Assembly: GCA_017412115.1 (NCBI GenBank)
Contig: JAFPYR010000116.1
Span: forward strand, 1-42,840
DNA length: 42,840 bases
Source: Bacteroidales bacterium
Lineage (GTDB): Bacteria > Bacteroidota > Bacteroidia > Bacteroidales > UBA3824
Reading direction: 5' to 3'
Shown one piece after another: positions 18,395 to 26,603 of this stretch. The notes under the pieces are model-generated. The model did not search any database, had not been told where the DNA came from, and worked only from the letters and a program-made list of their open reading frames with translations. The first letter of the stretch is position 1; every line of letters begins with the position of its first letter. Made by a program: the position numbers and the translations under genes.

Positions 18395-20251
18395 TTATCG
18401 TCCTAAATATATCAAAAGCGTATTAATATCAGCAGGACTAACACCTGGAATTCTTGAGGCCTGACCAATCGTTTTTGGTTTAATACGCGCTAATTTTTGA
18501 CGACATTCAGTTGACAAAGAGAGTATCGAAGCAAAATCCAATCCATCAGGTATTGTTACATAATCCAAACGGGATAATTTTTCTGCCGTTGCCTCTTCCC
18601 TATCAATATAGCCTTGATACTTAATTTTTATTTCTGCAGACTCAATTTCATACCTATTAAAACGTTTTAAGAATGGAAATAAATCTTTTAATTCCTCCAA
18701 ATTAACTTCCGTTCTCAAAATTATCGCGCTCAATTTATTACCTTGAGTCAATGGTTTTCCGCCTTTCTGCTGAATATAACCATTAATTCTATCACAAGAA
18801 ACCGAAGTATTTTTGCAATACTCCAAGATTTTTTCAACATTATGTCTCTTGTTTTGATAAAAATTATAGCGTTCTTCATCAGCTAATCCCAATTCGAAAC
18901 CCTTTTCTGTAAGTCTCTCATCAGCATTATCCTGCCTTAGAAGTATACGATATTCCGACCTCGAAGTAAACATTCGATAAGGCTCATCAACACCTTTTGT
19001 TACTAAATCATCAATTAAAACACCAATATAAGCATCTTTTCTTGATAAAACAAACTCCTCGTTTCCCGTGAAACTTAGCGCAGCATTCAATCCGGCCATC
19101 AAGCCTTGACACGCAGCCTCCTCATAACCTGTTGTTCCATTTACTTGTCCAGCGAAATAAACACCCTTAATCACCTTCGATTCCAACGTATGATACAGTT
19201 GCGTAGGATCAAAATAATCATATTCAATAGCATATCCCGGACGGAAAATTTTTGCTTTTTCCAAACCGGGAATAAGTCTAATTGCAGCATATTGAACCTC
19301 GAATGGCAACGAAGAAGAGAATCCGTTAAGATAATATTCACACGTATCAGTACCCTCAGGCTCTAAAAAAACAGGGTGAGATTGTTTATCCGCGAATGTA
19401 ACAATTTTAGTTTCTACAGACGGACAATACCTCGGTCCTGTAGATTTTATAGTACCATTAAACAGAGGAGAACGATCAAAACCCTTACGCAATTCGTCAT
19501 GAACCTTAGGATTTGTATAAGAAATATAACATTTTCTTTGCGGTAAACGGTCTATTTTATGTGCCATAAACGAGAAAGAATCGGGATTTTCATCACCATC
19601 TTGAGGTGTCATCGCCGAGAAATCTATCGTTCTACCATCAATTCTTGCCGGTGTACCAGTCTTCATTCTCGAGGTTTTAACACCTGCTTTGAGCAAAGCT
19701 TCAGTTAAACCGCAAGCAGGAATCTCCCCTATCCTACCGCCGACAGCCTGATTTTCTCCAACGTGCATCAATCCATTCAAGAATGTTCCGGCCGTAATAA
19801 CAACTTTTTTACATTTGAATTTAACACCAAACACCGTTTCAACGCCTTGAATTTCGCCATTTTCAACTTCAATATTCTTGACTGTATCTTGCCAAAAATA
19901 CAAATTCGGCACTTTTTCAAGCAACATTCTCCAATTAATCGAAAACTTCGTTCTATCACATTGCGATCTCGGCGACCACATTGCAGGACCTTTTGAGCGA
20001 TTCAACATCCTAAACTGAATCGAACTCATATCCGTAACAATACCAGTTAAACCGCCAAGAGCATCAATTTCACGCACAATTTGTCCCTTAGCAATACCGC
20101 CAATAGCAGGATTACAAGACATCTGTGCAAATTTTGTCATATCCATCGTAATAAGCAAAGTTTTAACACCCAACCTTGCAGCAGCATACGCAGCCTCACA
20201 GCCCGCATGACCCGCTCCTACTACGATTATATCATATTCTTCGATCATCAT
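18395..20251 (-). CDS. mnmG: tRNA uridine-5-carboxymethylaminomethyl modification enzyme MnmG
   Basis: The 618-residue FAD protein acts with MnmE to install carboxymethylaminomethyl groups on U34 of tRNAs. The N-terminal dinucleotide-binding motif is VVGAGHAGCEAAYAAARLG. Other family signatures are MSCNPAIGGIAKGQIVREIDALGG, TGTPARIDGRTIDFS, QVNGTTGYEEAACQG and the C-terminal tRNA-binding part ending GQASRIPGVSPADINTLL. Length is normal. The start overlaps the ybeY stop by four bases (ATGA); the second Met at 20248 is equally possible. Two parS-like sites are near or in it. A hairpin AAATCTTTTTTC.../...GAAAAAAGATTT at its end may attenuate transcription. Confidence 0.97.
   Translation of the reverse strand: MMIEEYDIIVVGAGHAGCEAAYAAARLGVKTLLITMDMTKFAQMSCNPAIGGIAKGQIVREIDALGGLTGIVTDMSSIQFRMLNRSKGPAMWSPRSQCDRTKFSINWRMLLEKVPNLYFWQDTVKNIEVENGEIQGVETVFGVKFKCKKVVITAGTFLNGLMHVGENQAVGGRIGEIPACGLTEALLKAGVKTSRMKTGTPARIDGRTIDFSAMTPQDGDENPDSFSFMAHKIDRLPQRKCYISYTNPKVHDELRKGFDRSPLFNGTIKSTGPRYCPSVETKIVTFADKQSHPVFLEPEGTDTCEYYLNGFSSSLPFEVQYAAIRLIPGLEKAKIFRPGYAIEYDYFDPTQLYHTLESKVIKGVYFAGQVNGTTGYEEAACQGLMAGLNAALSFTGNEEFVLSRKDAYIGVLIDDLVTKGVDEPYRMFTSRSEYRILLRQDNADERLTEKGFELGLADEERYNFYQNKRHNVEKILEYCKNTSVSCDRINGYIQQKGGKPLTQGNKLSAIILRTEVNLEELKDLFPFLKRFNRYEIESAEIKIKYQGYIDREEATAEKLSRLDYVTIPDGLDFASILSLSTECRQKLARIKPKTIGQASRIPGVSPADINTLLIYLGR
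19060..19075. other. parS-like site (13/16)
   Basis: Matches TGTTTCACGTGAAACA at 13 positions, within mnmG. Confidence 0.5.
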
Positions 20252-20676
20252 TTTCTAAACTTCTTCTCAAAAATATCAATATAAAAATCCTCTTTCTTAT
20301 GAATTTCTTTCTCTAACTCATCCGTTACATCATCATAACCTATCAAATGCAACACACCATGAATCATAACACGCAAAAGTTCTGTTTCACGTAAAACACT
20401 AAACTTTTCTGCATTATCCGAGATTCTATCGTAACTAATAAACAAATCGCCTGAAACCACATCATCTTTTACATAATCAAACGTAATAATATCGGTATAA
20501 TAATCGTGATTCAGATATTGTTTATTCATATTCCAAAGATATTCATCTGAGCAGAAAATATAAGAAATATTACCTAATTCCTTGTTTTCGCTATGAATTG
20601 TATATTCAATCCAGCTTCTCAATAAGGAATTATCAGGTAATTCAAACTCAATATCTTCAAAATTAAAATCTATCAT
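20248..20676 (-). CDS. ybeY: Endoribonuclease YbeY (rRNA maturation factor)
   Basis: The 142-residue metalloprotein is needed for 16S rRNA 3'-end processing and ribosome quality control. The zinc motif reads HGVLHLIGYDD: two of the three family histidines are present and the third position is Asp, a variation I believe is common in this phylum. The substrate region DIITFDY and the GDLFISYDRI segment fit the family. It overlaps mnmG by four bases and follows the ATPase gene by six, so all three are translated together. The best parS-like site of the window (15/16) lies inside it. Confidence 0.93.
   Translation of the reverse strand: MIDFNFEDIEFELPDNSLLRSWIEYTIHSENKELGNISYIFCSDEYLWNMNKQYLNHDYYTDIITFDYVKDDVVSGDLFISYDRISDNAEKFSVLRETELLRVMIHGVLHLIGYDDVTDELEKEIHKKEDFYIDIFEKKFRK
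20383..20398. other. parS-like ParB-binding site (15/16)
   Basis: TGTTTCACGTAAAACA differs from the parS palindrome TGTTTCACGTGAAACA at one base. It is in the ybeY coding sequence; parS sites commonly sit inside genes near oriC. Confidence 0.75.
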
Positions 20677-20682
20677 TGTATT

Positions 20683-21090
20683 TTAAAGTAATTTAAAACC
20701 CATTTTAATTCTTGAACCATTATCCAAAAATTCAACTTTATCAGCAAGATTTTTGATTAAGAACACTCCCCTACCCGAATCTTTTTCGATATTCTCAGGC
20801 AAAGTCGGATCAGGTAAATTTTCATAATCAAACCCGTTTCCACTATCTTTTACTACAACAACCAACTCATTGTCGGCAATATAAGCAGTAACAGTAACAG
20901 GTTTCGCGGTATCATTTTCGTTGCCATAAACAACAGCATTCTTTACCGCTTCAATTGTAGCAATCAAAATATTGCCATAAACTTCTTCAGAAATATTATA
21001 TTCCGTGCATACAGAATCAATAAATTTCTCCACAGAAGAAATCTTTTCGAGATTAGAACCGAATGATAATGACGTTTTCATGTGAAACAT
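20683..21090 (-). CDS. RsbW/SpoIIAB-type ATP-binding protein (anti-sigma-factor kinase family)
   Basis: A single GHKL ATPase domain of 135 residues. The N-box helix is ATIEAVKNAVVYGNEN, the G1 box DSGNGFD, and the G2 box SGRGVFLIKNLAD. Proteins of this family bind and phosphorylate anti-anti-sigma factors or hold sigma factors. No STAS-domain partner or sigma gene is in the window, so its target is unknown. The gene lies seven bases after the DUF4175 gene and six before ybeY. The start could be Met 21090 or the Met three codons on at 21081; the parS-like site covers this start region. Confidence 0.85.
   Translation of the reverse strand: MFHMKTSLSFGSNLEKISSVEKFIDSVCTEYNISEEVYGNILIATIEAVKNAVVYGNENDTAKPVTVTAYIADNELVVVVKDSGNGFDYENLPDPTLPENIEKDSGRGVFLIKNLADKVEFLDNGSRIKMGFKLL
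21074..21089. other. parS-like site (13/16)
   Basis: GTTTTCATGTGAAACA overlaps the start codons of the RsbW-type gene, so bound ParB could also touch its expression. Confidence 0.5.
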
Positions 21091-21097
21091 TTTTGTA

Positions 21098-24000
21098 TTA
21101 TTCTATATTTTGCAGATATTCACTGTACTTATTCTGGTAAAATAAGTTTAAATTCAACACAGGAGAATTAAGAAATTCCTTAGTGCCGAACTTTTTAAAT
21201 TTGAGCTTCAAGTCTTCCTTTGATTGTTGTTGTAAATCTGACGCTTGCTTACTTTCGCGCTTTTCTTCGTATTCTTGTTGTTTATCAGCCGTTTCAAGGT
21301 CCAACAATTTGTTAAATATAGCATTTTGACGGTCGATAAGCGATTTTGTAATATTACGATTAACAATATCACGCTTAGAATCTTCCATAAGTTGATTCAT
21401 CTGATTGAGTAATTGTTGCTGCTTTGGTGTATTACCACCCTGATTTTGCATCTGCTGCAATTGTTGCTGCAACATTTCCATCTGTTTCAACGATTGTACT
21501 AACTGCTGATTCTTCGGAGTATCACCTTTCTGCAGCTGCTGCAATATTTTTTGCAACATATCTTTCAACGATTGCTGCTGATTTTTCATCTGCTGCATAT
21601 TCTGCTGACGCTCCGCCATTTGTTTTTTGTTTTTTGAAGAGTTTCTTGAAGAATTTTGCTGCGTAGAAGATGATTGTGATTGACTCTGTTGATTCTGCAT
21701 TTGATCCTGAATTTCAGAAAACAAAAGCGACAAATCATTAAAACCAACCAAAACATTATGCTGATAACGCAAAGCATTACTCTTATGATTTTCATTCAAC
21801 TCTCCTTCTATTTTACCAAGATACGAATTAATATCCGAAATTTTCTCATAAACAGAATGACCTAACGAAGGCTCACGATTCGCAAGAGCATAGATAGAAT
21901 CCACAACCAAAGAAAAATCCTTTTTTATTTCGATTTGCTTTGGCACAGAACCACCTAAATAATTAGAACCCGTTTTAACAGTATTCATTACATCCTCTTG
22001 AGCAAACGAAAGTGTCAGAAGATTGTCCAAAATCTGACGAATATCATTGATATTTTCCTGACTTTTCTGCTGACCATTCTGCTGCTGAACTCCCTGCATT
22101 TCATCTGACATTTGCTCTAAATCATCAGCTGTATCTTGCATCTGCTCTTGTAGTTGCCTACTATCAGTTTTTGTTTCACGTGAATCTAATTTATTAGGCT
22201 CACTATTATCCTGATTTTGGTTATTTTTATCATTAGAATTTGATTTATTATCACCTTTTTGAGAGTTTTTATTGTCGGATTTTTCTTTATTAGAATCCGA
22301 TTCTTGATTTTTATCCGCTGTATTTTGCTCAAAAAGTTCGTTTAATTTATCAGACTCGTTGCTTAATTCATTTTTAATTTCCTCAAATTTTTCTTCTAAT
22401 TGAGGAATATCCAATTTATTTTCGCCTAATTCGTCGTTTTGTTTCTGAAGACTTTCATAATTTTCTTTTTCTTGTTCAAAACGCTGCTTGATACTCTCTA
22501 AATCGTTAGAAAGCTGTTCTTTTTGCGCATCAGAAAGTTTATTAGCATCGGATAATTGCTTTGAAACATCGCTCAAATCCTTAGATAAATCCAACATCTC
22601 GTTAGAAATGTTTTGAAGTTTATTCTCAATATTAAACATTTTCATCAGCGTATTATTTCTATCTAACTGCTCAGAAATCTGATTATAATCAAATTTTAAA
22701 TCCTGAACATTTTCACGCATCGTCTTTTCTGAAAGATTTTTTGCTAAATCATTGATTTCATCCATCAATTTTTTTATGTCGTCGGTCAATAATTGATCCC
22801 ATAATTCTTGTAATTGCTGTTGTTTTTTCTGTAATTCCTCGTTTTCCTCTGACGATAATTGATTTTCAAAAGCGTTTTTAAACTTATTATCCTCGGAAAT
22901 TTCTTCCAAAAGGCTCTTTAATTTATCCTGTTTATTCATTAAATTATCAAGCTTGAGTTTCTTTTCCCATTCGGATAAATTCTTGTTAGCAGCCACTGAT
23001 TTTTGAAAATCATTCAAATCTCTATTCAATTCTCTTAAAAGCGATTGAGCCTTCTCAACTTTATCAGCCATTGAAGACTGAAGATTATCAATTCTATCCT
23101 GTTTTTCTCTATCGGAAACCGCCGTATAAACGGAATAAGAGGTCTTGGACGATTTAAATCCAGCAAGATTATCATTATCCCTAACCTCAAAATAATAAGA
23201 AACCGTCTTTTTAAGGTTAGAAAAATCATAATAGAAGAAAAAATCCTGAGAAAGACTCTCATTAAAATCTATCTTCTCAAAATGTAATTTTTTCGGCTCA
23301 TCCGGGTCGAAATACACAAAATTCAAAGAATTAAAACCGTAATCATCTGAAATATGACCCGAAAAATACAAGGCATTTGCAACCGTAGAATCCACAGCAG
23401 AAACAACCTGGATACTCGGATAATAATCGGGAATAAGGTTCACGTGAAACAATTCAGAAGTCTGATTATAAGAATTTTCTCCATTAAGAACAAAATGATA
23501 ATCAAAGCTCCTTTTGGCAATTTTTTCAATACGAATTTTATTGTTTTTTAAGCCAACATCCACCTTGGAAGAGTCTAAAAAAAACTGAAAATCCTTAACA
23601 GAAGAAACTTCATAATTCCAAACGATTTTAGAGCCGGACGGGACAGTTAAATCACCCGTATTTTCAAACTCCTCGCTGCTGATTTTAGTATATGAAGGCG
23701 GCAAAACCTGAACAGATGAACGCAAAATCTGAGGTTTTTGAAAAACTTCAATATCAAAACTTTCAGAACGGTAAAGAGAATAATTTACGTGAAAATTTAA
23801 ATTTGAATTTAAGTTTTTTAAATTGTAAGAATAATAACCCGCAGAATCAGTATTCATTCTAACAGAAAAATCCTCGCCAGAAAGATACACATCTTTTAAA
23901 ACATCTGGACCGTCAATCTTAATTAAAACTTCAAAATCCTCACCGGCTGCACACTGCAATTTATCGCTTAAAAGCGAAAAAGTATACGGATTTTCTTTCT

Positions 24001-24571
24001 CGTAATAAGTTGAATAATCCATAAAACGAGTTGCGCCTTGATAGATTCTGTTAGAAAACGCCCAACTCAAAACAAGCAACAAGCCCAAAATTGCTAAAGA
24101 TTGCATCAAAAAGCGAGTCGTCTTCTTAAAATCAATCGCAGTAGTAAAATTCCACGGGGAAATTTTATCAATTTTTTGATTAATAGCAGCTATCAACAAT
24201 TCAGACTTGGAGTCATCAAGCGAATTTAATTGCAAAATATTCGTTAAAACACCGTTAGAATCGTTAAAATAACGCGAAATAATATCCGAAGCCTCCTGAA
24301 AACTTAAATACGGAATCAGTTTGAAAATTTTCAGAACAGGTATTAAAATAAAGAAAATAAAGACCGATAAAAACAAAAAGATAGCAAAATAAAACAAAAT
24401 TGTCTTCACCGAAGGCTGCATAAACGAAAATCCTTCCACCATAAAAAGCGTAAATACCGATACGGAAAATATCAGCACAAACAATAAAACTCCCGTTATT
24501 ATCCGATTTGAATAAAATTTTCGGATAAAATCGTTAAGTTTAGCCTCTATGACAGAAAAATTCGATTTCAT
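21098..24571 (-). CDS. DUF4175 family membrane-anchored coiled-coil protein
   Basis: At 1157 residues this is the second-longest protein here. Transmembrane helices are near residues 24-46, 57-82 and 148-170. A family-typical stretch (YLSFQEASDIISRYF...NILQLNSL) lies between them. Residues about 180-480 are predicted beta-rich periplasmic domains, with YFEVRDNDNLAGFKSS as in the family. From about 500 on it is almost all Gln/Lys/Glu/Asn-rich coiled coil, including Gln-rich runs (MLQQQLQQMQNQGG). The role is unknown. The family is regularly found beside EnvC, an RsbW-type ATPase, ybeY and mnmG in Bacteroidota. Its start overlaps the EnvC stop by four bases. Two parS-like sites lie within it. 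Confidence 0.85.
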   Translation of the reverse strand: MKSNFSVIEAKLNDFIRKFYSNRIITGVLLFVLIFSVSVFTLFMVEGFSFMQPSVKTILFYFAIFLFLSVFIFFILIPVLKIFKLIPYLSFQEASDIISRYFNDSNGVLTNILQLNSLDDSKSELLIAAINQKIDKISPWNFTTAIDFKKTTRFLMQSLAILGLLLVLSWAFSNRIYQGATRFMDYSTYYEKENPYTFSLLSDKLQCAAGEDFEVLIKIDGPDVLKDVYLSGEDFSVRMNTDSAGYYSYNLKNLNSNLNFHVNYSLYRSESFDIEVFQKPQILRSSVQVLPPSYTKISSEEFENTGDLTVPSGSKIVWNYEVSSVKDFQFFLDSSKVDVGLKNNKIRIEKIAKRSFDYHFVLNGENSYNQTSELFHVNLIPDYYPSIQVVSAVDSTVANALYFSGHISDDYGFNSLNFVYFDPDEPKKLHFEKIDFNESLSQDFFFYYDFSNLKKTVSYYFEVRDNDNLAGFKSSKTSYSVYTAVSDREKQDRIDNLQSSMADKVEKAQSLLRELNRDLNDFQKSVAANKNLSEWEKKLKLDNLMNKQDKLKSLLEEISEDNKFKNAFENQLSSEENEELQKKQQQLQELWDQLLTDDIKKLMDEINDLAKNLSEKTMRENVQDLKFDYNQISEQLDRNNTLMKMFNIENKLQNISNEMLDLSKDLSDVSKQLSDANKLSDAQKEQLSNDLESIKQRFEQEKENYESLQKQNDELGENKLDIPQLEEKFEEIKNELSNESDKLNELFEQNTADKNQESDSNKEKSDNKNSQKGDNKSNSNDKNNQNQDNSEPNKLDSRETKTDSRQLQEQMQDTADDLEQMSDEMQGVQQQNGQQKSQENINDIRQILDNLLTLSFAQEDVMNTVKTGSNYLGGSVPKQIEIKKDFSLVVDSIYALANREPSLGHSVYEKISDINSYLGKIEGELNENHKSNALRYQHNVLVGFNDLSLLFSEIQDQMQNQQSQSQSSSTQQNSSRNSSKNKKQMAERQQNMQQMKNQQQSLKDMLQKILQQLQKGDTPKNQQLVQSLKQMEMLQQQLQQMQNQGGNTPKQQQLLNQMNQLMEDSKRDIVNRNITKSLIDRQNAIFNKLLDLETADKQQEYEEKRESKQASDLQQQSKEDLKLKFKKFGTKEFLNSPVLNLNLFYQNKYSEYLQNIE
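22172..22187. other. parS-like ParB-binding site (14/16)
   Basis: TGTTTCACGTGAATCT: the left half-site is perfect and two bases differ at the right. Inside the DUF4175 gene. Confidence 0.68.
23436..23451. other. parS-like ParB-binding site (14/16)
   Basis: AGGTTCACGTGAAACA: the right half-site is perfect and two bases differ at the left. Inside the DUF4175 gene. Confidence 0.68.
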
Positions 24572-25683
24572 TTTTTATCTTTATTTACATTTCTAATAAG
24601 CCAATAATACGGATTTTGCGCTTTAGAATCGTGCCAAATCTGAAAATTAAACACGCTGTTTTTGCTCTGCGTATCAAAACCGCCTATCGTATCTTCTTTT
24701 TCTAATTCGTCGCCGACAGAAACTTTTATATGATCAAGCCCAGAATAAACCGTAAAATACGTCCCGTGCCTAACAATAACAGAATATTTATTCTGCGGCA
24801 AAATTACAATTTTTGTTACCGTTCCGTTATAAACACATCTGACCTTAGCCTCAGAAGGCACGCAAAAGTCCAAACCGTCGTTTCTGATAGTTACTTTCTC
24901 GTAAACCGGGTGCTTAGATTCGCCAAAATATTTAATTATAACAGCCTTATGCACCGGCCAAATCAAATAACCTTTCTGAACCTCAAACAATGCCGAAAGT
25001 CTGTCAGACTCCGCCTTAACCTGAGCCAAAGGCGATGTACCGATAGAATCAAGATTATTTTTAAGAATTTCACGTGAAATTTCTCCGTTCTTGTTCTGCG
25101 AAAAATTCTTAGCAATCAAATTTCTCGAGGTACTATAACGCTTTATAAACGACTGCTCAACGCCCAATTTCTCCGCTAAATTGTTCTTCTTGGCCTTAAT
25201 AGAATCCAATTTTTCAACGGTGGCAACGATTTCCGCTTTCAAAGCATTTATCCTCTTAATTTTCTTTAAGCGGTAATCCTTAAGCCATTTAATATAAAGA
25301 AATTGCCTATACGTTTTATAAAGGTTGTCAAAAGAAAAAATATCAAAATTCTGATACATTTTGTCCCTCAACCTCCAAGCCGTTATAATAAGCGATTTAT
25401 AAATCTCCTTCTCATAATCCAACTGAGAATTAAGCCGCTGAAAAAACAATTCATTGTTATAAATGTCTTTATCAACCTGCTCAATCTGAAATTTTAACTT
25501 CGATATAACAGAATTCTTTAAATCCAACTGTCTATCCAAAATACTAATAGACAAATCAGTATCATTAATATCAGTTAATCCCGTTAAAACACTGTCCAAA
25601 TACGCTGTCTGCTCCTCTAAACCGACCTGCGCCTTAGAACTCATACAAAACAAAACTAAAACAATTACAAATATTTTTCTCAT
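24568..25683 (-). CDS. EnvC-like murein hydrolase activator (degenerate M23/LytM domain)
   Basis: 371 residues: signal peptide (CMSSKAQ), a long coiled coil (about 25-200), then an M23/LytM fold (about 235-365, LIWPVHKAVIIKYFG to YWLIRNV). The catalytic metal ligands are lost: the HxxxD motif reads NDGLD and the HxH motif reads NFQ. This fits EnvC-type proteins, which activate amidases instead of cutting peptidoglycan themselves. It probably acts in the periplasm at division. It overlaps the DUF4175 gene by four bases, tying the two functions together. The core palindrome TTTCACGTGAAA of a parS-like site lies at 25068-25079. Confidence 0.9.
   Translation of the reverse strand: MRKIFVIVLVLFCMSSKAQVGLEEQTAYLDSVLTGLTDINDTDLSISILDRQLDLKNSVISKLKFQIEQVDKDIYNNELFFQRLNSQLDYEKEIYKSLIITAWRLRDKMYQNFDIFSFDNLYKTYRQFLYIKWLKDYRLKKIKRINALKAEIVATVEKLDSIKAKKNNLAEKLGVEQSFIKRYSTSRNLIAKNFSQNKNGEISREILKNNLDSIGTSPLAQVKAESDRLSALFEVQKGYLIWPVHKAVIIKYFGESKHPVYEKVTIRNDGLDFCVPSEAKVRCVYNGTVTKIVILPQNKYSVIVRHGTYFTVYSGLDHIKVSVGDELEKEDTIGGFDTQSKNSVFNFQIWHDSKAQNPYYWLIRNVNKDKK
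25066..25081. other. parS-like site (12/16, perfect 12-bp palindromic core)
   Basis: AATTTCACGTGAAATT keeps the inner TTTCACGTGAAA exactly but lacks the outer bases. Inside the envC-like gene. Confidence 0.5.
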
Positions 25684-25712
25684 TTCTTCATTTTTTCATT
25701 TTCACTTATAGT

Positions 25713-25747
25713 TTTCTCTCCTTTTTTTTTAAAAAAAAGGAGAGAAA
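25713..25747 (-). promoter_or_regulatory. Perfect hairpin between the DUF4292 and EnvC genes
   Basis: TTTCTCTCC followed by T-run, A-run and GGAGAGAAA is a near-complete 17-bp self-complementary stem, starting five bases after the DUF4292 stop and ending 30 bases before the EnvC start. Likely an attenuator or mRNA-stabilising stem inside the operon. Confidence 0.6.
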
Positions 25748-25752
25748 TCCGA

Positions 25753-26592
25753 CTAAAATTCAAAAGGTTTATAAGTAGCCGGAATCGTTAAAGGATATTG
25801 CAACGCCTTGCCGAAAACAGCTTTTTGATAATCAAACGCTACGGAAAAATCCGCCGCCTGACCCTCAAAAACAACTTGCAAAGGCAAAAGATGTCCACCG
25901 AAATCCTTCAAATCAGCGTATCTTATTTTAATACCTTTCTGCGACTGCACCGTAACCGCCATATTCTCCTCTACCCTATTTTTTTCGGGAGAAAGAGTTA
26001 TTTTATTAATCATCGAATAATTCTCAGAAAACTTTTTGCCCGATGACAAAATCAATTTTCCATTCTGCTCTTCAGGCGTAAAATATGAAAGATTTTCAAC
26101 CGAATTTTTCGGAAACAAGAAAAACTTATTCAAGAATATCGATTGCAAAATATCAAAGTCAAAATCCACAGGAAAAAACTTTTTCAAAACCGAATAATCG
26201 CCTTTGAAATATTGATTTTTGAGTTTAACAACAGCAAAAACCGAATCCTTAGTAAATTTTGCCCGAGCAATTTCAAGCCCGAATGCCTTTACATAAAGCC
26301 ACATCAAAGAATCATTCGCCATACGTAACGTACCTGAACCTGAGACACTTTTGTCCGGCAACTGAAGTTTTAAATCAAACTTTATCTCAACCGTAGAAAA
26401 CGTATCCTGATTAAGATAAATATCTTTCGCTTTCAGATATAAAGGACTGCTTAAATCAACTCCCGTATCCGAAGAAACCGTAACATTTTGCTTATTGTCA
26501 TGATTAGGATTAGGCCTCTTTTTGCCCTTACATGAAGACAAAAACAAAAGCGGAATCACAACAAAAAATACTATTCTAAAAAAATATTTCAT
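25753..26592 (-). CDS. DUF4292 family lipoprotein
   Basis: The 279-residue protein has a lipoprotein signal with lipobox FLSSC (Cys21) and a basic region after it (KGKKRPNPNHDNK). The body has the repeated amphipathic beta strands of the LolA/LolB-like fold to which DUF4292 is often compared (IKFDLKLQLPDKSVSGSGTL, SLMWLYVKAFGLEIARAKFTKDSVF). A role in lipoprotein or lipid handling is therefore possible but not shown. It sits 11 bases after the TPR gene, and the pair is conserved beside EnvC in Bacteroidota, suggesting envelope maintenance. Confidence 0.83.
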   Translation of the reverse strand: MKYFFRIVFFVVIPLLFLSSCKGKKRPNPNHDNKQNVTVSSDTGVDLSSPLYLKAKDIYLNQDTFSTVEIKFDLKLQLPDKSVSGSGTLRMANDSLMWLYVKAFGLEIARAKFTKDSVFAVVKLKNQYFKGDYSVLKKFFPVDFDFDILQSIFLNKFFLFPKNSVENLSYFTPEEQNGKLILSSGKKFSENYSMINKITLSPEKNRVEENMAVTVQSQKGIKIRYADLKDFGGHLLPLQVVFEGQAADFSVAFDYQKAVFGKALQYPLTIPATYKPFEF

Positions 26593-26603
26593 ATCCTAAT
26601 TTA

